Shown here one piece after another: positions 45,755-56,844 of a stretch of DNA of 64,000 bases. Each line of letters opens with the position of its first letter. Position 1 is the first letter of the stretch. The stretch comes from Ryuthela nishihirai. Its lineage: Eukaryota; Arthropoda; Arachnida; Araneae; Heptathelidae. Below the pieces are notes generated by a model that made no database searches, was not told the origin of the DNA, and worked only from the letters and a program-made list of their open reading frames with translations. Position numbers and translations under genes: made by a program. The stretch is from NCBI GenBank assembly GCA_038380435.1, contig JAWZYU010000020.1, positions 48,206,307 to 48,270,306 on the forward strand, in the 5' to 3' direction.

Positions 45755-46050
45755 TTCGTTTCCGCATCTCATTCTAAAGATTCTGTTATGAAATCCTGTT
45801 TACTAAGTACACGGTTATGTTTCCTACTCGTGAGACGTAAGGAAAAATGAACCAAACCCAGCTTTAAAAACATATTTCATCGAATAATGTATGCCGGAGA
45901 AGTTTAACATCTGTAAGACATGAATAAAATATAATCGCCAGCTTCTAACAACGTTCTCCTTCTTTTGCGACAAAAGAATTTTCAACTTTTGCCTCTCATT
46001 TCAATCCCAAGCCCGAGACGCTGGTGTATGAGGTATATCACAGCGTAAAT
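45755..46050 (-). repeat. Large palindrome, right arm
   Basis: Inverted partner of 45284-45580. Homology stops abruptly at CAGCGTAAAT on the outer side and TTCGTTTCCGC on the inner side. Confidence 0.92.
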
Positions 46051-46844
46051 AATTTGGCTAAGTCCCGGGGGAGTCTGTGACAAAGCGACTTGTAGAAGAT
46101 GGCTCAGCTTAATGAGGAACGGAGCTTGGACTTCTAGGTGTGTAGTTTGGAGGGCAAGGAAAAGGGGAGGAAATGTTATCTCTGGTTGCCTGTCATAGCT
46201 AATGACATCGCCTGCAGTTGGGGAAGAAGATAACAAGGTAGGAAGGGTAAGATAACTCTAACATCAAACTGTTCTGGAACCTTTAGGCTTCTGACGTTCC
46301 TCTGTACTTTCTACTGTCAAAACATATGCTTTATTGTGAAGAACGCGGTTTAGAAGGTTGAAAATACATATGATGGATATCGTTGTTAAGGGATCCATGC
46401 AAAGGTGAATAAATAAAGTGAGAGCAGGTCATTGATCAACGATTTGATATTAGTAACAAAAACTTTAGCACAGTGTGCTATAGGTTCACGTGTCGTAGTT
46501 GTGTGTTTGCCTTTGATATTTATATTAATGGCTCATAAATCTTTCTAAAGTTTTGTTTATCATGTGTTTTCTCTTATTTGGGGGGATGGATGGGAACGGA
46601 AGGGATAGAAACTTCAGTCTATTGGTCAGAATTAATTTTTAATATTACCTTTCATGAAAAATAAGTTTTAAGGGTGCAAAGTCAATCAAAGCGAAGTCGT
46701 GATATCACTTATCACGAAAAATGAATCGTGAGCATCAAGGGGCTGGTTTGACCAAGGCTACATCGATAGTAAAGGCCATGACAATAGTTTTCATAATATC
46801 ATAAATCAAAGATCACAGAGTGACAGAATGAAGTACCGGGCTAC
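46051..46844. other. Nothing recognised
   Basis: Moderately GC-balanced near 46060-46260, AT-rich after. No gene or repeat identified. An 84-codon minus-strand frame at 45982-46236 crosses the palindrome edge and has no motif support. Confidence 0.4.
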
Positions 46845-47532
46845 TTAGTATGTATCTGTTGTTGATTGTTGAATTGTAAAATCTAAGGTAAGCATAACAG
46901 GATTATGGTCCGACGAAAGTTCGTTGAGTGTACGCATATCATAACTAGCGTAGACATTGCTGAAAATTGCAGTATCTAAAATATCAAGTCTCTGCATTGA
47001 GTTAGAAGAGAAAAATGTTGGGGACATCGGCGCATCAACAACAAGTCTCTTAGAGTTCTACAGTTAAAAAGATTATGGCCACTTGTATTGGTGTATCTGC
47101 GGTTCTACTGACGATGCTTGGAATTGAGATCACCTGCCATGTCTAAGTTGAAAATTGTGTCAAAATCTTGAGTGAAGAAAGTGGCTCTTGGTGATTTATA
47201 GACACTAACAATCTTCAAATTGCCTAATGAATGACTTTTTAAGATAATGGCAGTGGCCTGCAAAGAGGTTAAATTATCAATTTTAATTTCATAATGCTGA
47301 AGTGATTTTTTTTATAAGTTTAGCGGTGACTCCAGCTTTATTGGGTAAGTGATAAGATCTGTAGCAGCAGTAGTTTGTAATCCCGATGTTGTCCCTTGGC
47401 TTTAAGTGAGTCTCACAAAGCAAAACAATATCAATAGAATAACTGAGGAGGAACTGTTTAAACTCGATGATATCATTTCTAATGCCATTGGAATTCCAGA
47501 ATGCAATCATTATCTTATCCTGTTGACTATTT

Positions 47533-47581
47533 CTTGCCATTATCGTGAAATATTTTATTAATATTTCACGATAATGGCAAG
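47533..47581. repeat. Perfect 22-bp hairpin at the Jockey ORF2 start
   Basis: Arms 47533-47554 and 47560-47581 are exact inverted copies with a 5-bp loop. The left arm contains the ORF2 ATG at 47540 (minus strand). Confidence 0.9.
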
Positions 47582-48242
47582 TAAATTAAAACTTTGCTGC
47601 ACTGGTTTTAACTCTTTTTAATACTGAACAAAAATAACTTTGATAATATCCATGATGTTAAATTCTTGAAACAGAAATACTAATTTCATTGACTTGTGAA
47701 ATGAAGTTGGATTTATTAGCTTCATCAGTGATTTGTTTTTAATTTTGGTCATTAAACGTTTATTGTATTGTGTTTGAGTATCAGTATTCTTCGTAGAATT
47801 TGCCACTGTATTAGCAAATGTTTTTCTTGGTTGAACTTTAGCAGATGCTAATCGAACCTGATGACTATTGTTCGCCTATGAGTCATTAACGATGATCATC
47901 TCAGCAAGCTTTGGGTATCTGGAACACCCCTTGCAGTTAGCAGTGTGTGATTCATTGGAATTGGCACACCTAGGGGGTTCATCGACGGCAATTCTCTTGC
48001 ACTCGGAAGTGATGTGTGGTCCGGCACACTTGACGCAAAGGGGCTCATTAAAACCGTTTTCTTGTGACTGATTATACCTCTGGCAGCGGTGGCATTGTGT
48101 TGCACCTGCCTTTTTCTTACACGTTTCAACTGAAATTTTTAAGTTAAACATATATTTCAAATTGAAGATTTCTTTTCCTTTTTCATTCTTTTCCAGTTCA
48201 AAAAAGAAAATAGGAAGAGGAGGGTTACTGAATTCTCTAGAG

Positions 48243-48600
48243 TAGGGGTTACCGCATACCCCCAAAGGGTACGCGTACCCCTTTGGGATATGCGGTAAAA
48301 GATATTGGGGTACGCCGTCAGAGCTCAAACGTCGCTAGATCTAGTAACAAGTCCATTTCACTGATTACCCAGTAAAATGTTTATAATTTTATTAGATTTG
48401 CTAAATTGTTTATGTCATTTTTTGTATTTATCGATATATGTAATTTATGAATATAAAATTTAACGTGTATATACATATATGTTTTATTTTATTCCCATTG
48501 TTGTACTATAACTATAGTTTTATCTATCTATACAAGGGGTACGCCAGTTACATACACATTTCCAGGGTGTACGTGAAGCATAAAAGGTTGAGAACCACTG
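48243..48600 (+). mobile_element. hAT-type MITE with 8-bp TSD
   Basis: CTCTAGAG at 48235-48242 and 48601-48608 flanks a 358-bp element. Its right end reads inwards CAGTGGTTCTCAACCTTTTA, a typical hAT-like terminus. The left end (TAGGGGTTACCGCATAC) is more diverged. It shares GGGGTACGCCAGTTACATAC and a TTATTTTATTCCCATTGTTG block with the copy at 62987. Inserted within the Jockey ORF1. Confidence 0.87.
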
Positions 48601-49390
48601 CTCTAGAGAACTGTGTGATCTTGATTAGAGGGAGGTTAAGATTCTCCAATTCTTGCTTTATGTCTTCTGTGGGGATATCTGAAGGAAGGTTTTTAATTAC
48701 CACTTTTAGGGATTTTTCATTGTTTAGCGTGTAAGTATGGAATCCTATTTTGTTGCTTTCGAGATATCTGCTAAAAGTTCTGTAATCTTCTACACATTTT
48801 GCTTATATTCTTATCATATCCCCAGGAACTTCAGCATGAAAATCACACGTGGAAATATCTTTCAAGGCCTTGGATTGATGAAGCTAATTTGTTTTATCCC
48901 TAACATTGAGTGGGGGAATGCGAACAGGAAACAATATATTTTCATAATTTGCTTCCATTTCTCCGTTTCGCTTTCTTTCCTGAGAAGCTATCGGATCGTT
49001 CTGGCCCTCAGAGCTATTAGGGTCAAATTTGAATTGCAAGTTCATTTGCAGATTTTCTGGATCCTCATTCGAGTCAGAAAGACAATCAAGTGCATTTTTA
49101 AGACGAATGCATTCATTTGCAAATGGAAGCTCTGCTTCTTTTGAATACTTTATTCGCTTAACATCAGTAAATACATTATTAAGTTTTGAAGTACTTGTTG
49201 AAGCAACATCTGATGGCCTAATTTCACAGAACTTACCAGCATTATGTTGTTGGTTAAATTCATATTCAATGTAGGCTTGCTCAATAATTAAATCATTAAA
49301 ATTAGCAGTTTCTTCTTTATTAAGACCATAACTGCTTTTCTTAGCAAAATAAGCATTCATCTCTGCACTAAAAGCAGATAGATTTTCTGC

Positions 49391-49865
49391 TCCTCAGGAC
49401 ATCTTTTATGAAAATCAATACGAGATTAATCGCTTATTAGATATAAGTATATTAACATGTCACAACCGTTAGAATTAAAAGAAAATATCAGCAGTTCACC
49501 TGAGCATGAGAATCCGTTAAAATTCGAAACAGTCAACAAGGAAGTCTCATGATATCAAGCTAGCTAGAGTTCGAAAAATCAAAACGATCTCACTTAGTCA
49601 ATATAAATCTTAACACAACACATTAAAATATATTTTAATTACAAATAAGATTACAATTCCGCGGGAACTCTACCTTATTCGTTCACAATAAAAAATAAAA
49701 TAATAAAAAATTATTACTTTAATTATTGAAATTAATTGCGTTTAATTCCTTTGTTGGGTACATCTTGAAGTAATCTTCAGTAATATTACAATTAAATTTA
49801 AAAAAATTTCCCTCCAATAAAACATTATCAAATTACTTGTGATGGCCTCATCATTTGAGATAGCA
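49391..49865. other. Nothing recognised
   Basis: AT-rich; may include the 5' part of the Jockey element, but no motif shows it. Confidence 0.4.
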
Positions 49866-50188
49866 TTGGTTTGGCTCAGTCGGTAGCGTGCAAGGCTCAT
49901 AACTACCAACTTACCTCTCGTTCCCGCAGAAAGGGGACACCTATAGGTTTGAAAAGTCGGCTCTCTATCAGATGGGACGTTAAGCCGTGGTTCCTTGTGC
50001 AGGTGAGCCATACCATCTGCACTTTAAAGAACACGCTGGTTGGCGTTGACGGGAAGCTACCATTCGTCTCTTAACAGCTGTCCAATGGTTCCCCTTCTCC
50101 AACCTTTTCTGAACCCTTGGGGTACTTGTGACCTGGCCATTTAATGCACTTGTGTGCACAAAACGTGCAGCTCATAGGTAAAACAACG
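49866..50188 (+). mobile_element. SINE-A, diverged copy with partial head
   Basis: Head TTTGGCTCAGTCGGTAGCGT (box A) is present, but sequence between box A and the AAAGGGGACACC block is mostly deleted, including box B. Ends GGTAAAACAACGATAC. The 30-bp minisatellite starts within 20 bp of its tail. Confidence 0.83.
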
Positions 50189-50199
50189 ATACAAACTCA

Positions 50200-51050
50200 A
50201 TACCATGTATCATGCAGAATGAGTTCCGAATGGTCATAATCACGCAGAGCGAGTACCGAATGGTCATAATCATGAAGAAAGAGTTCCGAATGGTCATAAT
50301 CACGCAGAACGAGTACTGAATGGTCATAATCATGCAGAGCGAGTACCGAATGGTCATAATCATGAAGAAAGAGTTCCGAATGATCATAATCATGCAGAAC
50401 GACTTCCGAATGGTCATAATCACGAAGAAATAGTTCCGAATGGTCATAATCACGAAGAAATAGTTCCGAATGGTCATAATCACGAAGAACGAGTATCGAA
50501 TGGTCATAATCACGAAGAAATAGTTCCGAATGGTCATAATCACGCAGAACGAGTATCGAATGGTCATAATCACGAAGAAATAGTTCCGAATGGTCATAAT
50601 CACGCAGAACGAGTATCGAATGGTCATAATCACGAAGAAATAGTTCCGAATGATCATAATCACGCAGAACGAGTATCGAATGGTCATAATCATGAAGAAA
50701 AATTTCCGAATGGTCATAATCATGCAGAACGAGTACCGAATGGTCATAATCATGAAGAAAAATTTCCGAATGGTCATAATCATGCAGAACGAGTACCGAA
50801 TGGTCATAATCATGAAGAAAAATTTCCGAATGATCATAATCATGCAGAACGACTTCCGAATGGTCATAATCACGAAGAAATAGTTCCGAATGGTCATAAT
50901 CACGCAGAACGACTTCCGAATGATCATAATCACGAAGAAATAGTTCCGAATGGTCATAATCACGCAGAACGAGTATCGAATGGTCATAATCATGAAGAAA
51001 AATTTCCGGAGGTCATAATAATGCAGAATGTATCTTGAATATTCACGATC
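50200..51050. repeat. Minisatellite, 30-bp unit in 60-bp higher-order pairs
   Basis: About 28 units of CGAATGGTCATAATCACG followed by a 12-bp variable end. Two unit types alternate: one ends like CAGAACGAGTAT, the other like AAGAAATAGTTC, giving a 60-bp period in the middle of the array. Almost all units are exactly 30 bp, so both strands stay open. The longest frame is 304 codons on the minus strand (51086-50172), a 10-residue period of the type VIMTIRNYFF / VIMTIRYSFC. No start context or flanking gene supports translation. Confidence 0.93.
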
Positions 51051-51449
51051 ACGCAAAATGAATTTTGGATGCGGATGATCATGCAAAAAAAGCCCTTAAT
51101 ATTTCTGGTTATGTAAAATGGGTTATTTCTAATCTTTCTCTTAATAAAATAACATTGTAAATATCTTTATTTATCGCGTCACAGAAACTTGATATAACTG
51201 AAATATGCTTGAACCTAACATATCAATTCAACAGCATAAACCTTTAAGACGCTGTATAGGTCAATGTAGGCAAACAAGAGAGAATGTATTTTAAAATACA
51301 AGGACCCTTGAATATACTTTTAGAATACAAGGACCCTTGAAATATGCTCCTATATAAAATTCTGAAAGCTGCTTTTTTTTCTCATGTTTTCCCGTTATAT
51401 TTTGAAGAAAATAAAATCTAATTAATTACGGATAAATGGTTAAATACCA

Positions 51450-51800
51450 TTTATCCCATTGTGTGCAAAAAAAGTGTAAAATAGCCATACCCTGTGCCTG
51501 TCAAAGAGCACGCTCGATGGTCTTGATGGGAGGTAACAACCTTCCAGTGGGTCTGCATCCAGAACCTTCTTTGTGCCCTTGGGATCCTTGCGACCTGGCC
51601 ATTTAGCCCATTGTGCGCAAAAAATGTATACTGAGCCATACCTTGTGCATGCTAAAGAGCACGCTGGATGATCTTGACGGGAGGCTAACAGCTGTCCAGT
51701 GGGTCCCCATCCCAAAACCTTTTCGGTGCCCCTGAGATCCTTATGATCATGCCATTTAACCCATTGTGTGCAAAAATGTGCCACTCGGAGGAACCACAAC
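51450..51800 (+). mobile_element. SINE-A 3'-half tandem array
   Basis: Three partial SINE-A units in direct succession: a tail piece (about 51450-51480), then two 3' halves each starting GCCATACC(C/T)TGTGC (51484 and 51643) and ending at the TGTGCAAAAA block. The second and third have different deletions. None has a tRNA head. Confidence 0.75.
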
Positions 51801-52195
51801 AGCAACAACAGACCAGTGCTGACCACTGAAAGTAGAACGTTGTGAGTTTTATTTTTAGCTTCGTTTCAGAGTTAATGCCTTTTTAAATATTTTTGGTGCG
51901 TCAGCTGTTACATGCGAATTTATTTTCTAGTTATCAAAAATGCGGAAACTTGCAAAAAAGCGAAAACGTAAACAGAAACTGTTAAGTCCTATTTAACAAA
52001 CGTTTGAAAAATGTTTGCTACAAAGTTTATCTAGCAGAATCTTATTTAAAATGCTTTTAAGTAATTTTAATGATAGAGAATTTTGTTCTATTATTAGTTA
52101 AAGTATGAGCCAAACAGGTCAACATTAGAAACAATTTCCAAATAATATCAGTTTCCTAAATTTACAAAAGACATTGACTTGAACAAGAATGAATT

Positions 52196-52403
52196 TTTAT
52201 ACACGTAGCCGAGTGGTTAGCGAGATTGGCTACTGATTTAAGGGATCTGGGTTCGAGCCCCGGGTAAGGCATGGATGTGTGTGTTGTTTTCTGCTGAGTT
52301 CCTGCCATCCTCTCAGACCTTCTACTATGGCATATAAACTGACAGGCTCCTGTCAGACCTCTGTGGCAAGCAGCTGCTTGAGGGGGGTATATATTTTTTT
52401 TAT
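52196..52403 (+). mobile_element. SINE-B, full length
   Basis: Head CGTAGCCGAGTGGTTAGCGA (box A) and GGGTTCGAGCCCCGG (box B), then GTAAGGCATGGATGTGTGTG, and the 3' part CTGTCAGACCTCTGTGGCAA followed by a T-rich tail. Best-preserved SINE-B here. Its head would be expected to score as a tRNA-like pseudogene in a tRNA search. Confidence 0.83.
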
Positions 52404-52410
52404 TTTTATT

Positions 52411-52640
52411 TATTGGCAAAATGCCAAGTCACAAAGACCCCAAGGGTTTAGAGTTGAATCGAGAAAAGGGACTCATTAGTGAGCTGGTAGGAGACAAAAA
52501 GAAACCTCCCGTCAAGACCATCCAGAGTTTCAACGTGCTTTTATACGGTTCCGCAACTTTAACTGTCATTTGACGAATGGCAGCTCTTCCAAACTTATTG
52601 GTGTCCTCTTCGTGACAGGGGTTTAAAAGAGATAAGCTTA
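52411..52640 (-). mobile_element. SINE-A, old partial copy
   Basis: Antisense: AATGCCAAGTCACAAAGACC to the AGAGATAAGCTT block. No head; directly follows the SINE-B tail. Confidence 0.72.
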
Positions 52641-52732
52641 ATTTGTTTTTGTTTTGTATCGAAATTGGTTATTAATTTAATCAGTTCAAAACTAATTAAC
52701 CATTTAAAATTCTCCACTGAATATTTTAGGAA

Positions 52733-52962
52733 TGGGTTGGGTTGTTTCACCTCTGAGGGGCACTTTTTTCACACAATGGGTTAAATGGCCAGGTCCATGG
52801 ACTCCGAGGGCTCAGAAAATTTCAGAGGGAGGGATCAACTGACAAGACACAGATGGTAGCTTTCCGTCAAGGTCATCAAGCGTGTTCTTTAACATTTACA
52901 AGGACACGGGGTCACTGCTTAAAGTCTCATCTGATGGCGGGAGCCTTTACAAGACAGGTTTT
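52733..52962 (-). mobile_element. SINE-A, partial copy
   Basis: Antisense: GGGTTGGGTTGTTTCACCTC to GCGGGAGCCTTTACAAGACA. Ends before the tRNA head. Confidence 0.82.
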
Positions 52963-53518
52963 TTTCCGAAACAGGTTTTACTTTTAAGGCTGTGAGACTG
53001 ATTGCATGAAAATGGCAAGAATGCAATTTTAGAGAAAGAATATGGTTGTAGATTGCAATTTTTGTTTAACAGGAATTTACTATTATCTGTTTATTCTTAA
53101 AAATAAATGATATCAGTTAAAACCATTTAGTTATTTTTTACTTGTATTTTTACCTTTAGGTGCAAGTCTAATAATCACATTCGATGCTATGTCACTGCTA
53201 CTTCATAATATGTATTGTGTTAAGAAAATAAGATACTTCCCTAGAGAAATAAAGAGATAATTTACAATCTTTACTATCTTGTCCTGGTTTCTCATACAAT
53301 ATGCAAACATTTACACAAAGGTACTCCGCCTGGATTAGTAGTCAGGTACGCTAATCATTAGACTAGTTAGTGAATAACTTTTTTTTTAAGGTTAAATTAA
53401 AAACTAGAAGTAAAAGTAAAGTTTTAGGAAAAACTGAAGTTAGTATTTATATGTACATTCATAAAGATAAATTTAAATCATTACCGTGTAGAACTGAGTC
53501 TATCATCGTTTAAAATGT
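52963..53518. other. Nothing certain recognised
   Basis: Near 53310-53370 the minus strand has a tRNA-like CTAATGATTAGCGTACCTGA stretch but no box B, so any SINE there is only a fragment. The rest is AT-rich. Confidence 0.35.
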
Positions 53519-53858
53519 GGTGGGGATGGCTCAGTCGGTAGCGAGCCAGGCTCATAGTCTGCAGTTCCCAGGTCCCCCTGGGCCAGCGTTGAGATATTTC
53601 TCTGTAAAACTTCCCGCCCTACCTTCGGCCATTAGAGGATATCTATGAGCTTGAAAAGGCCGCCGTCCGTCGGATGGAACGTTATTCCGTGATCCCATAT
53701 ACGGGAGAGCCATGCCCTGTGCACGTTAAAGAATACTCTGGATGGCCCTGAACGGGAGGCTACCATCTGTCCCCTAACAGCTGTCCAGGAGTTCTTATGA
53801 CCTGGCCATTTAGCCCATTGTGTGCAAAAAAGTGCCCCTCAAAGATAAAACAACCTAA
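53519..53858 (+). mobile_element. SINE-A, near full length with deletions
   Basis: Head GGGGATGGCTCAGTCGGTAG is intact, but box B is damaged by a deletion (CCCAGGTCCCCCTGGGCC). About 40 bp is missing before GAGTTCTTATGACC. The tail is AAAACAACCTAACCC. Confidence 0.88.
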
Positions 53859-54714
53859 CCCATCATATAAAACGAAACTTGTGGCATTTTATTGATCGTA
53901 TTAAACCGAACACGCACAAATTGAGGATGGGTGCACTCCTAAGAAATTTCAAAGCGGTAATGATGTGGAAGCGGCAGCTCGAAGTTGATTAAATGCTAAG
54001 GATATGTCTTTTACTGCAAAAGTATCAAGATGCTTGTTTTACATTACACTAAAGGTTTGAATCATCGCGCAGATTATGTAGAAAGCGCAACAAAAGCTGT
54101 AGTTCAAATATTTGCAATAATTACCTGCCTTGTAAAACACCAGTTTCTTGAAATGCCTTGCAAGCGTATTTTTTCAACAACCCTCCTACATTAAAAACGT
54201 GAACATCTATTAGAATATTGTTTGGTTTTTCCTATGTCCTCTACATTTTAAATTTCTAATTTTTTTTATAACAAACCCAGCAGCTACTTAAATTTTCAAA
54301 TCGCTCCCCATCCTCTCGAATACAATTTAACTTCTATTGGTGATTTTGCACTCCTGGTAATAACCTCCTGATAGTAAGCAGACACACTATTCCAGCATTA
54401 TGAATGAGAAAAATGTTTCTCCTTTACGAAGCTTGATTAGCGTGGTGGGCTATAAAATTAGCATCTAAATGACACTGGATGTCTCTTCTGTGCTCCCACA
54501 ATCGATGTGTAAAGTCGCGTGATGATTTATCTTTATCGGAAATCTTCATAGACTTTGTTAGTGGAGACTTTGATTAACTTCCAGTAGCATAGCAATCCAC
54601 GCATCGCGACTAGAAACGATCTTTGTGTTAAAGTAATGTTGCAGTTTGATTTGACTCATTAATAAGCATCCATCCATATTTTACGGTATAAACGATAGAT
54701 ATATCTAGCAGATT
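53859..54714. other. Nothing recognised
   Basis: AT-rich; no gene or repeat identified. Confidence 0.4.
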
Positions 54715-54960
54715 AACATGGCGTTGCTCGGGCGTTTAAATCAATCGCGTTTTTTTTTTGCGGGGGAGGGTAATAAATTATAAAAAACTCTTGTTACAGA
54801 ACGGGAGAGAAGTGAGTTTGAACAGTATCTCCCAGATACACCGGGCCCGAACAGCCATTGAACGAAAGAAGAAAGGCGGGAAATTAAATATGCTTAAAGA
54901 TTAACTGATTTAATTTGTCTAAAATTTACCTAGAAGATATTTATTTTTAAACTGTACACT
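54715..54960 (-). mobile_element. Helitron 3' end and adjoining repeat
   Basis: The minus strand ends CGCCCGAGCAACGCCATG...CTGCTAG at 54715, the same 3' terminus as the Helitron at 8911-9713. The next base is A rather than the expected T. Sequence at 54830-54930 (ACACCGGGCCCGAACAGCCA, then TGATTTAATTTGTC) matches repeats at 10205 and 23360. The 5' end of this element was not found. Confidence 0.55.
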
Positions 54961-55140
54961 ACTAATTAATTTTTTTCATTATAACTATATTAAAACATTT
55001 ATGAGTATTATATAAATGATTACCAGATTTAAAAAAAAAAACACTAATTGAATTTTAAAAACTATGGATTCAAATATTAATCCTTCTTTCAATGTCTGTC
55101 TTTCAATTAATAATTCTTCTATCATGTCCTGTATATCCTT

Positions 55141-55524
55141 GGGGCGGGGATGGCTCAGTCGGTAGCGCGCCAGGCTCGTAATCTGTAGTTCCCAGGTTCG
55201 AGTCCCAGCTGGGTCAGCGTTGAGATTTATCTCCGCAAAAATTCCCCGCCCTACCCACGGTCAGTAGGGGACACCGATGGGCTTGGAAAGGCCGCCGTCC
55301 GTCGGATGGGACGTTAAGCCGTGGCCCCGTGTGCGGGAGAGCCATACCCTGTGCACGTTAAAGAACACGCTGGATGGCCTTGACGGGAGGCTACCACCTG
55401 TCTCCCAACAGCTGTTCCAGTGGGTCCCTTCCCCCAACCTTCTCTGAGCCTTCGGGGTCCATGTGACCTGGCCATTTATCCCATGGTGTGCAAAAAAGTG
55501 CCGCTGAGAGGTAAAACAATCCAA
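55141..55524 (+). mobile_element. SINE-A, full-length reference copy with TSD
   Basis: Head GGGGCGGGGATGGCTCAGTC with box A and box B (GGTTCGAGTCCC at about 55196), central block GGATGGGACGTTAAGCCGTG and GTGCACGTTAAAGAACAC, 3' part TGTGCAAAAAAGTGCCGCTG and tail GGTAAAACAATCC. TGTATATCCTT at 55130-55140 and 55525-55535 is a perfect target-site duplication. At 384 bp it serves as the family reference. Confidence 0.96.
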
Positions 55525-56265
55525 TGTATATCCTTCAATTCTTTAGTATTAAACCTTCTGTTTCCATAATACGGGGTCTGTCCAAACCATATGTCATATA
55601 AATATAAGAGAGGCTTTGGTTTGAAGCACTCCTCTCCCATAAGAATTGTCAAAAAAGGCAGAGATAGGCAAATATTTTGTTTTGCAGGTCGTATAAGATT
55701 TGCCACTGTTTGGGAGGTCGAGCTTTGTAAAGAAAGACATTGGGGTATGATGGAGGGGAAATTGGGGAAAATTCATTGGACTTACGCATCCCTATTCATC
55801 ATCCTAATAACTTAGAAACATATGATGACTGTACGAAGTATTTAAGATAATTAAAAACAATTTATAAAGTTAATTTAATGTAATTTTATTCTGTAATTTA
55901 CCATAGTGATCTATGTTATTAAAATTCTAGACCTAATATGCAAATAAATTTCTTCGGCCCGTTTGAGTAGCGCGAGATTTCAAAAACTATAAACGGTAAG
56001 ATGATTATTGAATCAAGCATTTTACAATTTTGTGTAGATTGGACGGTTTGCATTGCACTACATGGCTACAAGGAACAAAAACAAAAATCCTGTTTTAATG
56101 AGAAGTTATGAGTATTTTAGAATGAAAACGAATTACTTCTGAATATTAGAATTTATTTCAATATATTTCATGTTTAAGTTTATAGTTTTTGGTCTTAAAG
56201 AAGCTCCGCAGGTTGCTTTCTTCCCATCGACGCACTGACGTACACCACTGTAAAATATACATCTT
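55525..56265. other. Nothing recognised
   Basis: Contains a plus-strand frame of 74 codons (55591-55815) with no known motif; AT-rich elsewhere. Confidence 0.4.
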
Positions 56266-56278
56266 AAACTTGTTATAT

Positions 56279-56844
56279 TGGGTTGGGTTGTTTTACCACT
56301 GAGCGGCGCTTTTTTGCACACCATGGGCTAAATGGCCAGGTCACAAGGACCCCGAAGGCTCAGAGAAGGTTGGGGGAGGGGACCCACTGGAACAGTTGTT
56401 GGGAGACAGTTGATGGTAGCCTCCTGTCAAGACCATTCAGCGTGTTCTTTAACGCTTGGGTTGGGTTGTTTTACCACTGAGCGGCGCTTTTTTGCACACC
56501 ATGGGCTAAATGGCCAGGTCACAAGGACCCCGAAGGCTCAGAGAAGGTTGGGGGAGGGGACCCACTGGAACAGTTGTTGGGAGACAGATGGTAGCCTCCC
56601 GTCAAGGCCATTCAGCGTGTTCTTTAACGTGCACAGGGTATGGCTCTCCCGCACACGGGGCCACGGCTTAACGTCCCATCAGACGGACGGCGGCCTTTCC
56701 AAGCCCATCGGTGTCCCCTACTGACCGTGGGCAGGGAGGGGAATTTTGTGGAGATAAATCTCAACGCTGACCCAGCTGGGACTCGAACCGGGGAACTACA
56801 GATTACGAGCCTGGCGCGCTACCGACTGAGCCACCCCCTCCCCG
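56279..56844 (-). mobile_element. SINE-A partial dimer within one TSD pair
   Basis: A 3' portion (56279-56453) is followed head-to-tail by a full-length copy (about 56454-56844). AAACTTGTTATAT flanks the whole (56266-56278 and 56845-56857). Both units share private variants such as CCACTGAGCGGCGC, so the first is a duplicate of the second's 3' part and not an independent insertion. The full unit keeps its tRNA-like head. Confidence 0.93.

Larger units (their letters stand above)
46845..49390 (-). pseudogene. Jockey-type LINE, ORF1 and endonuclease only
   Basis: On the minus strand, ORF1 starts near 49360 with a Glu/Asn-rich N-terminus and continues in pieces. These include a segment IKNLPSDIPTEDIKQEL near 48690, a GATQCHRCQRYNQSQ zinc knuckle with CVKCAGPHITSECKR, and a CANSNESHTANCKGC-type knuckle (47880-48120) in which the second Cys is changed to Ser. 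ORF2 begins at 47540 (MARNSQQDKIMIAFWNSNGI, LLCETHLKPRD) and is broken; the endonuclease end QRLDILDTAIF and SSDHNPVMLTLDF is at 46870-47000. No reverse transcriptase follows, so the 3' half was lost secondarily. A hAT MITE sits in ORF1 at 48243-48600. Confidence 0.82.

Noticed and set aside
50650..50883. Repetitive protein on the plus strand in the 30-bp array
   Set aside because: Open in several frames only because the unit is divisible by three; no coding support.
50200..51050. CRISPR-like array
   Set aside because: Units are contiguous, with no unique spacers, in a eukaryotic repeat context; it is a minisatellite.
52200..52265. Second tRNA-like gene
   Set aside because: It is the head of SINE-B, continuous with a body shared with the copy at 41362.
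55140..55212. tRNA gene with box A and box B
   Set aside because: The same head is attached to the 384-bp SINE-A body in many copies and is flanked by a retroposition TSD; it is a tRNA-derived SINE promoter, not a tRNA gene.
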